DNA of 8,218 nt from Candidatus Tayloriibacteriota bacterium (GCA_003170325.1 PMZP01000088.1:5998-14215), one strand, 5' to 3'. Counted from the stretch's first letter, positions 1 through 5,999 are shown. The notes: generated by a model from the sequence alone, not told the origin. Numbers and translations are program-made.

Positions 1-1164
1 GGAATCCAACTGGCGGCTGTCATAGTCTCGCATAACCCGAAGACCGTGGCCGAATTGCGGTCGAGGTACAATTCTTCCACTCCGCTCATAGCAGCCCCTC
101 CCGCCAAAAAAGTCCGGATCCTTCTAGTTCCTGGGCATGAGCCTAATTACGGTGGAGCCGAATATGGGCCGCTGAAGGAAAGGAATATGACTGTGGAATT
201 GGCTGATGACCTACAACAATTCTTGTCTCAAAATAGCCGCTACCAGGTATTTATCACTAGAGATACGCAAGCTTGGTCGCCAACTTTCGCTGACTATTTC
301 AGCGCTAAATGGAATGACATCATAGCCTGGCAGAAAGCTCACAAAGACGAGATCATAAATCTCGAGCGCTTGGGTCAGTTCCAGGCTGTCACGCCGGAAG
401 TCGACCACCAGACGGTGCCGAATGATGTGGCGATGCGGATATATGGAATAGATAAATGGGTCGATGAGAACGATATCGACATCGTCGTCCATGTGCATTT
501 CAATGATTATCCCGGCCACGGGAAAGCCCCCGGAAAATATTCAGGATTTACTATTTACGTGCCGCAGAAAGAATACGACAACAGCACGACCACTCAAGCC
601 ATCGCTGACACGGTTTTCAAGCGGCTAGATAAATACAGCGCCGTCAGTGATCTATCCGGCGAATCTGGCGGTATCGTACAAGATCAGGATCTGATCGCCA
701 TTGGGGCCTATAATTCCGTGGACGCGGCCAGCATGCTCATCGAGTACGGCTACATCTACGAGCCGCAATTCACGGATGACGCTCTGCGCAGTCCGGCCAT
801 CAAGGATCTGGCTTTTCAGACATATCTAGGGCTTCAGGATTTCTTCGATTCGAATAATGCGGTCAGCCTGTCCGGCTCTTTGGATACGCTGGTCATGCCA
901 CATAAGTGGACGAATCCTATCATGTCGGACAATGCGAGATCCTCGGACGTTTTCGCTCTGCAGACCGCTCTCCTCATAGACGGCGACTATCCGCCGGCCG
1001 ACAAGTCCAAGAATAACTGTCCGCGCACCGGCAAACTCGGTCCTTGCACCAGAGAAGCTCTCCAGTCCTTTCAAAACAAATTCAGTATCACTGGCGAGAA
1101 GGGGATAGTCGGCCCGAAGACGATCAATGCCTTGAATAGCGTTTTCGGCGTGAAGGCTATTTGA
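1..1164 (+). CDS. N-acetylmuramoyl-L-alanine amidase (Amidase_3) with C-terminal peptidoglycan-binding domain, 5'-partial
   Basis: Zinc amidase expected to cut the bond between N-acetylmuramic acid and L-alanine of the stem peptide, outside the membrane. The frame is open to the left edge, so the true start and any signal peptide probably lie outside the window. A GTG at 46 is possible, but no ribosome-binding site precedes it and the frame reads through it (GIQLAAVIVSHNPK...). Numbered from that GTG, the Amidase_3 signature is complete: H31 in VPGHEPNYGG, E45 in PLKERN, H151 in VHVHFND (the usual S-x-H-x-N site) and catalytic E233 in MLIEYGYI. Residues about 75-135 form a helix-rich insertion, a position where E. 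coli AmiB/AmiC carry a regulatory helix. After a linker, residues about 295-368 match PG_binding_1 (FALQTALL, REALQSFQNKF, GIVGPKTINALN). Two cysteines in NNCPRTGKLGPC could form a disulfide, fitting export. It converges on the Mur ligase gene. Confidence 0.88.
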   Translation, partial: GIQLAAVIVSHNPKTVAELRSRYNSSTPLIAAPPAKKVRILLVPGHEPNYGGAEYGPLKERNMTVELADDLQQFLSQNSRYQVFITRDTQAWSPTFADYFSAKWNDIIAWQKAHKDEIINLERLGQFQAVTPEVDHQTVPNDVAMRIYGIDKWVDENDIDIVVHVHFNDYPGHGKAPGKYSGFTIYVPQKEYDNSTTTQAIADTVFKRLDKYSAVSDLSGESGGIVQDQDLIAIGAYNSVDAASMLIEYGYIYEPQFTDDALRSPAIKDLAFQTYLGLQDFFDSNNAVSLSGSLDTLVMPHKWTNPIMSDNARSSDVFALQTALLIDGDYPPADKSKNNCPRTGKLGPCTREALQSFQNKFSITGEKGIVGPKTINALNSVFGVKAI

Positions 1165-1184
1165 GAACTTCGTCTCAATTCTCG
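1161..1184. terminator. Possible shared hairpin between two convergent genes
   Basis: TTGAGA (1161-1166) and TCTCAA (1173-1178) form a perfect 6-bp inverted repeat with loop ACTTCG. It covers both stop codons (TGA at 1162-1164 on plus, TCA at 1175-1177 on minus). An alternative pairing is GAGAA (1163-1167) with TTCTC (1180-1184). Five Ts follow on the plus strand (1188-1192), several bases after the stem. The stem is short and the T-run displaced, so this is at best a weak bidirectional terminator. Confidence 0.25.
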
Positions 1185-2455
1185 ACATTTTTAAGTTCTT
1201 CTCGCACGACTCTGGCGTCGCTCCATGGCGTTTTGGCACCGCGGGGTCCCATGATGTAAGGGTCGGTGCCTTTGCCGGTCACGAGGATCGAATCGCCCGG
1301 CTTGGCACGACGGATGGCTTCGCGGATGGCTTGGCGCCGATCCATGATGATCGTCGGCTTCTTGTTCTTTATTCCGGAGGCCACGTCGCTCACGATCTTA
1401 TTTGGGTCTTCGTCATACGGATCTTCGTCGGTCAGGATTATCTCTTGGCAATACTTATCAGCCAAAGCCCCCATAATTCCGCGCTTCCGAGTGTCGCGTC
1501 CGCCACCAGTGCCGCCGAGAATGCAGATGTTGCGCGAAGATTGGGGGTCTTCCTTTTTGAAGACTTGGTAGAATTTTTCCAGCGAATCGGCGGTATGCGC
1601 ATAGTCGACAACGACCTCAAAACCTTTCTCTGACTTGATCTTCTGCACGCGTCCGGGGATGCTATCGATCTTTTCCACGGCTTCTATGATCGTTTCATCG
1701 CTCACCTTGAAGCTTCGCGCGGCAGTGACGGCGGCCAGGATGTTGTAGATGTTAAATAGACCAGATAGATGGGACCGCACCGTTAGACCATCTAAAGTTA
1801 GCTCAAGACCCTCGTTTTTTACTTGATATGGCTCGACATCATGAAGGCTGTAGGAGATATTCCGATCGGCCGTAGAGGAGAGGAATTTATCAGATTCGGG
1901 GTCGTCGACGTTGGCGATGATGGTCCGATCTGGCTTGTGAGAATGCCGCATGTTCTTGGCGATGGCCAATTTAGACGCTAGGTAATTCTCGTAAGATCCA
2001 TGCGCCTCGATATGTTCCGGTGAGATGTTGGTGAATATGAGGGCGTCCAGATAGATGAATCGATGGCGGTAGAGAAGAGCGCCTTGGGAGGTCATTTCCA
2101 TGACCATGACATGACAGCCGGCTCTGACAGCTTTGCGGAGCAGGCGTTGCAAAAAGCCGCGCCCCGGGGTGCTCATCTTGAATTTGTTGTCCCATGACTT
2201 CCCGGCCACCTTGAATCTGATCGTGTCCGATACCGCCGTCGTATAGCCGGCCTCTTCCAGTATGGCGTTCAAGATCTCCACCGTCGAGCTCTTGCCTTTG
2301 GTGCCAGTCACGGCGATGACGGTGATGTTCCTGGAAGGGAAGCGATACCAGATGGCCGCCAACAGGGCCAGCGTCCAATGATATGCCGGACTGAAGAAGC
2401 CGAATATTTTGGCCGGGATGAAGCGGCGGGTCGTTCCTAAGAGATCGTCGATCAT
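1175..2455 (-). CDS. MurE-type Mur ligase (UDP-N-acetylmuramyl-tripeptide synthetase-like), lacking the N-terminal substrate domain
   Basis: ATP-dependent ligase of the Mur family, most like MurE, which adds the third amino acid to UDP-MurNAc-L-Ala-D-Glu in the cytoplasm. Numbered from the ATG at 2455 (426 aa): P-loop TGTKGKSS 50-57; MEMTS with Mg-binding E120; TNISPEHIEAHG 142-153; Y-L-A-S-K with the probable carbamylated lysine K162; FNIYN 234-238; VDYAHTADSLEK 283-294; and GGTGGGRDTRKR 314-325. Only about 50 residues precede the P-loop, against roughly 110 in E. coli MurE, and they include a hydrophobic stretch (YHWTLALLAAIWY), so the UDP-MurNAc-binding domain is missing. MurE's DNPR motif is replaced by TDEDPYDEDP, and GKGHE by GKGTD, so the amino acid added is uncertain. 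The frame extends to a TTG/GTG at 2527/2524, 4 bases past the ruvA stop, without a Shine-Dalgarno site. I prefer ATG 2455 because a -10-like CATAAT lies exactly 6 bases upstream and the N-terminus then fits the short form I recall. Confidence 0.85.
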   Translation of the reverse strand: MIDDLLGTTRRFIPAKIFGFFSPAYHWTLALLAAIWYRFPSRNITVIAVTGTKGKSSTVEILNAILEEAGYTTAVSDTIRFKVAGKSWDNKFKMSTPGRGFLQRLLRKAVRAGCHVMVMEMTSQGALLYRHRFIYLDALIFTNISPEHIEAHGSYENYLASKLAIAKNMRHSHKPDRTIIANVDDPESDKFLSSTADRNISYSLHDVEPYQVKNEGLELTLDGLTVRSHLSGLFNIYNILAAVTAARSFKVSDETIIEAVEKIDSIPGRVQKIKSEKGFEVVVDYAHTADSLEKFYQVFKKEDPQSSRNICILGGTGGGRDTRKRGIMGALADKYCQEIILTDEDPYDEDPNKIVSDVASGIKNKKPTIIMDRRQAIREAIRRAKPGDSILVTGKGTDPYIMGPRGAKTPWSDARVVREELKNVEN

Positions 2456-2461
2456 AGGGCC

Positions 2462-2490
2462 ATTATGTACTATTTCATCTGAATCTTCAA
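2462..2490 (-). promoter_or_regulatory. Candidate leaderless promoter for the Mur ligase
   Basis: On the minus strand TTGAAG (2490-2485), a 17-base spacer and CATAAT (2467-2462, five of six consensus bases) are followed by GGCCCT and then ATG 2455. With normal spacing, transcription would begin on the A of the ATG. It lies between ruvA and the ligase, so the ligase could also be transcribed from the ruvA promoter. Confidence 0.4.
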
Positions 2491-2530
2491 AGTTGATTAG
2501 AAGCCTGGTGGATAATGTCTTCACCAAGCT

Positions 2531-3121
2531 CTAAGTTAACATCTTCAATGCCGCCTTTACTTTCGCACTGATATCCAATTCACCGCTTTTCGGACCAGTT
2601 CCGATCTTCTTCAAGGCGTCGCGCGCGTCATCGGCATCATAGCCGAGCGCCTTCAAAGCCTCGATGACATCCATATCGCCGGCCAGCTCGGCGGCGATCT
2701 CGCGGCCTTCGGCTGATTCGATGCCTCCTAGTTTATCCTTGAGCTCCAGGACGATCTTCTCGGCTGTCTTCCGACCGATGCCGGAGACTTTCACCAGGTG
2801 CGAAGTCGAACCAGTGCGGATGGCGCTCACCAATTGGTCGCTAGAGACCAGTGACATGACATTCAAGGCCGACTTTGGACCGATGCCGGAAACGCCGATG
2901 AGTAATTCGAAAAAGTCCTTGTCTTTCTTGACCGTGAATCCATAGAGGTCCAGGGCGTCTTCCCGGACGGCCAGATGCGTCCAAAGGCTTGTTTCCACGC
3001 CTTTTTTCAAGGTATGAAGCGTATCGTCGGTCACGAAGACTTTATAGCCGACGCCGTTCACGTCTAGGATGATATAACGGTGGTCGGTATGGGTTACAGT
3101 GCCTTTGAGGGAAGCGATCAT
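2531..3121 (-). CDS. ruvA: Holliday junction branch migration protein RuvA
   Basis: RuvA binds four-way DNA junctions as a tetramer and loads the RuvB motor for branch migration during recombinational repair. At 196 aa the length is normal. Domain I (residues 1-62) is an OB fold beginning MIASLKGTVTH and including DVNGVGYKVFV. Domain II has both helix-hairpin-helix motifs: VSGIGPKSALNV (77-88) and VSGIGRKTAEKI (112-123). After a linker, domain III (about 148-196, DVIEALKALGYDADDARDAL) is the RuvB-contacting helical bundle. The start is ATG 3121. No Shine-Dalgarno sequence precedes it, but a -10-like TATGAT ends 6 bases upstream, consistent with a leaderless transcript. It is divergent from rpsT and lies immediately upstream of the Mur ligase, possibly as one transcription unit. 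No ruvB or ruvC is seen in the window. Confidence 0.97.
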   Translation of the reverse strand: MIASLKGTVTHTDHRYIILDVNGVGYKVFVTDDTLHTLKKGVETSLWTHLAVREDALDLYGFTVKKDKDFFELLIGVSGIGPKSALNVMSLVSSDQLVSAIRTGSTSHLVKVSGIGRKTAEKIVLELKDKLGGIESAEGREIAAELAGDMDVIEALKALGYDADDARDALKKIGTGPKSGELDISAKVKAALKMLT

Positions 3122-3127
3122 GGTTCA

Positions 3128-3156
3128 ATCATATATCATTTTTCTTTACTTTTCTA
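3128..3156 (-). promoter_or_regulatory. Candidate leaderless promoter of ruvA
   Basis: Minus strand: TAGAAA (3156-3151, four of six -35 matches), a 17-base spacer, then TATGAT (3133-3128, five of six -10 matches). TGAACC and then the ruvA ATG at 3121 follow. The predicted start site falls on the A of the ATG. Confidence 0.45.
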
Positions 3157-3190
3157 CGTCGTCATGTTAAGTTAAGCACCACTAAATCAT

Positions 3191-3451
3191 ATGGCCATCA
3201 CTTCTTCAGCCAAGAAAGCCCTGCGCGCCTCCAAGAAGAAGCGCGTCTTCAACCTGCGCCGCAAGGGCGCTATCGAGCAGGAACTTAAAAACTTCCGTAA
3301 ATTGGTCGTGGCCAAGAAGAAAGTCGAGGCCGAAAAGATGATCCCCGCTCTCTATCAGGCTCTCGACAAAGCCGTCAAAACAAACTACCTCAAGCCCAAC
3401 ACCGCTTCACGTCTGAAGTCGCGTGCCATGGCTTCTTTGAAGAAAATTTAA
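3191..3451 (+). CDS. rpsT: 30S ribosomal protein S20
   Basis: Primary-binding small-subunit protein that contacts 16S rRNA and helps 30S assembly. At 86 aa, its length and three-helix, lysine/arginine-rich composition are typical of S20. Family features are the start MAITSSAKKALRASKKKR, the central helix with EAEKMIPALYQALDKAVK, and the C-terminal KPNTASRLKSRAMASLKK, matching the usual H-K-N-x-A-x-x-K-S segment. ATG 3191 starts the conserved N-terminus. The upstream bases (AAGCACCACTAAATCAT) contain no Shine-Dalgarno site, and I cannot place a convincing promoter in the 69-base gap shared with divergent ruvA. A large hairpin and T-run follow the stop. Confidence 0.97.
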   Translation: MAITSSAKKALRASKKKRVFNLRRKGAIEQELKNFRKLVVAKKKVEAEKMIPALYQALDKAVKTNYLKPNTASRLKSRAMASLKKI

Positions 3452-3524
3452 ATCTCAAAAATCGAATCTCAAATCTGGTACAATGATCAAGATTTGGATT
3501 TTGAGATTTTAGATTTGATTTTTT
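3450..3524 (+). terminator. Long AT-rich hairpin with T-run after rpsT
   Basis: The outer stem pairs AAATCTCAAAAATC (3450-3463) with GATTTTGAGATTT (3497-3509), with one bulged A. The inner stem pairs CAAATCT (3470-3476) with AGATTTG (3490-3496). About six bases (3464-3469) are unpaired on the 5' side and the loop is GGTACAATGATCA. Six Ts (3519-3524) follow, about ten bases after the stem. It overlaps the rpsT stop codon. The T-run offset and low GC make terminator efficiency uncertain; it may also act as a 3'-end stabilising structure. Confidence 0.5.
3476..3484 (+). promoter_or_regulatory. Candidate extended -10 promoter for tRNA-Arg
   Basis: TGGTACAAT is an extended -10 (TG-n-TACAAT, five of six hexamer matches) placing a start site near 3491, about 38 bases before the mature tRNA. 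No good -35 is visible. It lies in the loop and inner stem of the rpsT hairpin. Confidence 0.35.
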
Positions 3525-3528
3525 CAAT

Positions 3529-3600
3529 GCCCTCGTCGTTCAACGGATAGGACTCAGGATTGCGGATCCTGTAATCGAGGTTCGATTCCTCGCGGGGGCA
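3529..3600 (+). tRNA. tRNA-Arg, anticodon GCG
   Basis: A full cloverleaf can be drawn. The acceptor GCCCTCG (3529-3535) pairs with CGGGGGC (3593-3599) with one U-G. The D-stem is GTTC/GGAC with loop AACGGATA. The anticodon stem is CAGGA (3555-3559) with TCCTG (3567-3571), loop TTGCGGA and anticodon GCG at 3562-3564. The variable loop is TAAT. The T-stem is CGAGG/CCTCG with loop TTCGATT. The discriminator is A at 3600. C35 and the D-loop A after GG (A20) are known arginine identity elements. CCA is not encoded (the following bases are CAA), so it must be added enzymatically. The anticodon reads CGC and, by wobble, CGU. Most bacteria instead use ACG modified to inosine. Confidence 0.97.
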
Positions 3601-3635
3601 CAAAAGTAGACGCGGATGCTTCATATTTTGAAATT

Positions 3636-3671
3636 AAAAAAAGACCGCTGAGTTTTTAGGCTCAACAGTCT
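3636..3671 (-). terminator. Intrinsic terminator of the M16 peptidase gene
   Basis: On the minus strand AGACTGTTGAG (3671-3661) pairs with CTCAGCGGTCT (3652-3642) as an uninterrupted 11-bp stem with two G-U pairs and loop CCTAAAAA. A run of Ts overlaps the stem end and continues to 3636. It begins 20 bases after the peptidase stop codon. Confidence 0.9.
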
Positions 3672-3691
3672 CTGCTTCGTCTAGTCGTTCT

Positions 3692-4942
3692 TTAAGGACA
3701 AGTGATGAAGGTATACTGTCGTTCAGAACTGAGGAGTGCTGCGGCTTCGGCCATCTGCTCGAATGTGACCTTTTGGAGCTCATCTGACACTTCCTGCATG
3801 GGAATGATTCGATGATCTGAAACCAGATCACCTGCCGAAACATCAGCAAGACTCGATCCTGAGAGATCGATCATGAGACACTTCTGTTTGCTCGATTTAA
3901 GCTTGCGATCGAACAGGTCACGTCTCGATGGAACCATTCCGATACACTTCCGAACAAGCTCGTCGATGTAGGGAGTTGCATCAGGACTGACCATGCCTCT
4001 GATCTCATATTCATAGACGTCCTGAAAGTCAGTGTAGTCGGTCCCGATGCTGTAAGCTAAGCTCCGTTTTTCACGGATCTCGTCGAATAGAATCTTTCCA
4101 AGCACTTGGTCGAACACCCTGCGTGCCTGCCAGGGGAAGTCAGTCGGAAAGGCCCATGTCGCCTTGTATTCCGTCTGGTTAGCCTTGAAACTGACGTAGT
4201 CGGAAAGCTTCACAGTCTTTTCTTGTTCCGCAGGAATCGGAATTTGATTGAACGGCTGGGGAATCGGATTCCTTACGCCATCCTTTCCTGTCCCAAACGA
4301 ACCCTTTTCGAGTTCGGTGATCACTTCTTCGGTCGGAAGACCGCCAATGATCACCAGACTAATGTTCGCAGGGACATAATGCTTGTCGTAGAAATCCTGA
4401 AGGTCAGCTTCCGTTGCCGAAAGAAAACCCTCTGGCCGACCAAGCGGTCCATTCCATGTTTCAAGCCGATGCTCTTTGAACAGAGCCTTGCGGATGTCCA
4501 TGTCCCATTTTAACTTATCGAGCCATGGGTATCGTCTGTTAAATTCACGGAAGATCACTTTGCGTTCGCGCTCCACCTCCTTCTCGAGTCGCGCTCCGAG
4601 GAGCATCGAACCAAAAATTGCCAGAGCCTCACGAAAGATGGCGAGATCGGCCGGAACACCGAAATTGTACCGGGTCGAGAGATAGTTTGTGCTACCGAAC
4701 TCGGCCTGACCGCCGCAGATTTCGAAGAACTCCTTCGACTGATCGAACCCCCGATTGGGGATGTTCTCACTGACGACATGCTCCACGAAGTGGGCAAGTC
4801 CCGGCATCGCTACCGGATCTTCTCGTCCACCGCTGTGGACGACGATTTCCATTTCGATCCAGGGGCGATCCCAGAATACGAAGTGGATTTCAAGCCCGTT
4901 CGGAAGAACATGCTTGGTAAATTCGGCATATGGATCATACAT
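3692..4942 (-). CDS. M16 family zinc metallopeptidase (insulinase/processing-peptidase type)
   Basis: The inverted zinc motif is intact: HFVEH at residues 51-55, followed after exactly 76 residues by E132 (REFN), matching the HxxEH-x76-E rule of clan ME. The N-terminal domain begins with the family-typical VLPNGLEIHFV (12-22) and VVHSGGREDP (34-43). Its second half has ATEADLQDFYDKHYVPANISLVIIGG, typical of M16. The C-terminal domain carries EIREKRSLAYSIG, the R/Y substrate-binding motif of M16 enzymes. At 416 aa it is a two-domain (M16B-like) subunit, likely dimeric. No signal peptide or membrane segment is visible, so it appears cytoplasmic. Known relatives degrade or process peptides; the substrate here is unknown. 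Start ATG 4942 has a partial GGAAAGAG purine stretch upstream. It is monocistronic between its own promoter and terminator. Confidence 0.93.
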   Translation of the reverse strand: MYDPYAEFTKHVLPNGLEIHFVFWDRPWIEMEIVVHSGGREDPVAMPGLAHFVEHVVSENIPNRGFDQSKEFFEICGGQAEFGSTNYLSTRYNFGVPADLAIFREALAIFGSMLLGARLEKEVERERKVIFREFNRRYPWLDKLKWDMDIRKALFKEHRLETWNGPLGRPEGFLSATEADLQDFYDKHYVPANISLVIIGGLPTEEVITELEKGSFGTGKDGVRNPIPQPFNQIPIPAEQEKTVKLSDYVSFKANQTEYKATWAFPTDFPWQARRVFDQVLGKILFDEIREKRSLAYSIGTDYTDFQDVYEYEIRGMVSPDATPYIDELVRKCIGMVPSRRDLFDRKLKSSKQKCLMIDLSGSSLADVSAGDLVSDHRIIPMQEVSDELQKVTFEQMAEAAALLSSERQYTFITCP

Positions 4943-5007
4943 CTGTTATTCTCTTTCCGTTTTGAGTTATGAATGTGCGTTGTTTATCACCCTAAAATCC
5001 TCTAACC

Positions 5008-5036
5008 ATAATAACATATTTATTATAACTTAGCAA
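5008..5036 (-). promoter_or_regulatory. Promoter candidate for the M16 peptidase gene
   Basis: Minus strand: TTGCTA (5036-5031), 17-base spacer, then TATTAT (5013-5008) preceded by TG-T, an extended -10. This predicts a start near 5001 and a leader of about 58 bases. A second, overlapping TATAAT lies at 5027-5022 without a good -35. Confidence 0.55.
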
Positions 5037-5179
5037 GGATAGTGGGGGTACAAAATTCACTCCTCATCTGATTAGACATGTTAAACCTGTCGGTGTAATC
5101 ATTTTCGATCGTCACCGTCATCATCTGTACATAATGGTCCCCTCGCCCTCCCGATCGGCAAGTATAGAGGGAAATATAC

Positions 5180-5632
5180 ATGGCGAACTTGAGCGCCTTT
5201 TTTATGTCTATACTTCTGCCTACAACCGAAATAACTATCTGGAATCGCCGCGTCGGTAGCTGGTTTTTGTTGATGCACGCCTTGTTGGTCTTCGGATTTT
5301 ACGAGATATTCGCGGCGAATTATTTCCATCTGCCTGGAAAGCTTATGGTCATCGAGGCGTACCTGTTGTTCGCTTTGACGGTGTACATGGCCGTGCGATA
5401 TGCAACCGGATCTGTAGACTCGAGAACGAAGATCCGTATTCAAGACGCGATTTTCCTATTACAAGGGGAGTACAGAACGTTTGAGGTTATCGTTGCGCGT
5501 CGCATGCGCGCGCTCGGCATCAGAATCCGAGGCGTTCCAAGACGAATTTCAAAAAGGGCTCATGGTGCTCTGTCTCGGCGATATATCGGAGCATCACTTC
5601 TCGGACTTCTTCCGGATCGATTTCGTCGATGA
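5180..5632 (+). CDS. Hypothetical small membrane protein (two predicted transmembrane helices)
   Basis: I do not recognise the family. The frame gives 150 aa from ATG 5180. It is preceded by AGAGGGA (from 5165) at Shine-Dalgarno distance, one of the few clear ribosome-binding sites here. Hydrophobic segments at about residues 27-46 (SWFLLMHALLVFGFYEIFAA) and 55-75 (MVIEAYLLFALTVYMAVRY) should span the membrane. The remainder is basic and probably cytoplasmic. The last 37 codons overlap, antiparallel, the 3' end of the PH-like gene ending at 5520. That part is arginine-rich and low in complexity of sense, as expected of the antisense of another gene. The ancestral protein may have ended near codon 113, with the extension arising by loss of a stop. 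It is supported by the ribosome-binding site and coherent hydrophobic pattern, but not by homology. Confidence 0.45.
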   Translation: MANLSAFFMSILLPTTEITIWNRRVGSWFLLMHALLVFGFYEIFAANYFHLPGKLMVIEAYLLFALTVYMAVRYATGSVDSRTKIRIQDAIFLLQGEYRTFEVIVARRMRALGIRIRGVPRRISKRAHGALSRRYIGASLLGLLPDRFRR

Positions 5633-5984
5633 AGATGATGATGAAAGGCATGAATAGCTTCCGGGATTTCAGGATGATCTTCGGCGGGAATTCATCATGC
5701 GGGATCCAAAAGGAATCGAGCGAGAGGAAAGGGTAAAGACGATCATGGATGACCAGGCCGCGGTCGTTCACTTCGTGGTAGACGATACGAGGCGGCCGAG
5801 AGGCGTGCAGGACCAGAGCTACCGCCGCGACTAAGATGAAGATGCCGGTGATGATGCTTCCAAAGATGAAAGCCACTACTGCCAAAGCCAAAGTGATGAT
5901 CCCCACCGCCCAATACCAATCAGGCGTCTTTTCCACATGGAAATGTTCCGGCGCGTTCCAGGAGATGAGAGCTTCGGTGGCCAT
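5520..5984 (-). CDS. Conserved hypothetical membrane protein, PH-like domain
   Basis: 154 aa from ATG 5984. The N-terminus MATEALISWNAPEHFHVEKTP is followed by DWYWAVGI and a helical hairpin of two hydrophobic segments (about residues 24-60: AVGIITLALAVVAFIFG, TGIFILVAAVALVLHA). A cytoplasmic beta-rich domain follows (RPPRIVYHEVNDRGLVIHD, FWIPHDEFPPKIILKSRK), resembling small bacterial PH-like domains. It ends in a helix with DPEEVREVMLRYIAETEHHEP. I associate this organisation with uncharacterised proteins common in Patescibacteria, but no function is known to me. The frame is open to 6128, but that extension would run through the upstream terminator, and TATAAT lies exactly 6 bases before ATG 5984. 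Both argue for the shorter form. Its 3' end overlaps the plus-strand membrane ORF by 113 bases; no terminator with a T-run is visible after the stop. Confidence 0.75.
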   Translation of the reverse strand: MATEALISWNAPEHFHVEKTPDWYWAVGIITLALAVVAFIFGSIITGIFILVAAVALVLHASRPPRIVYHEVNDRGLVIHDRLYPFLSLDSFWIPHDEFPPKIILKSRKLFMPFIIIFIDEIDPEEVREVMLRYIAETEHHEPFLKFVLERLGF

Positions 5985-5990
5985 GGGTAT

Positions 5991-5999
5991 ATTATAGCA
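5991..5999 (-). promoter_or_regulatory. Extended -10 promoter, predicted leaderless, of the PH-like gene
   Basis: Minus strand TGCTATAAT (5999-5991) is a perfect extended -10, followed by ATACCC and the ATG at 5984. The predicted transcription start is the A of the ATG. No convincing -35 is visible, as is usual for TGn promoters. Confidence 0.6.

Noticed and set aside
826..1239. Minus-strand reading frame of 137 codons antisense to the amidase gene
   Set aside because: It overlaps the peptidoglycan-binding domain and the end of the Mur ligase gene, and its translation has no recognisable domain. Shadow frame.
1266..1633. Two plus-strand frames inside the Mur ligase gene
   Set aside because: Antisense to clear Mur ligase motifs; no ribosome-binding site and no family features.
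3450..3524. The repeated AATCTCAAA units as a CRISPR array
   Set aside because: The units are short, unevenly spaced and explained by one imperfect hairpin; there are no spacers.
3634..3849. Minus-strand 71-codon frame at the end of the peptidase gene
   Set aside because: It runs through the intrinsic terminator and overlaps the peptidase C-terminus in another frame.
4106..4513. Plus-strand 135-codon frame within the M16 peptidase gene
   Set aside because: Antisense of conserved M16 sequence with no independent start signals.
5099..5443. Minus-strand 114-codon frame opposite the small membrane ORF
   Set aside because: No ribosome-binding site and a translation rich in Arg, His and Gln without hydrophobic core; the plus-strand frame is the better candidate.
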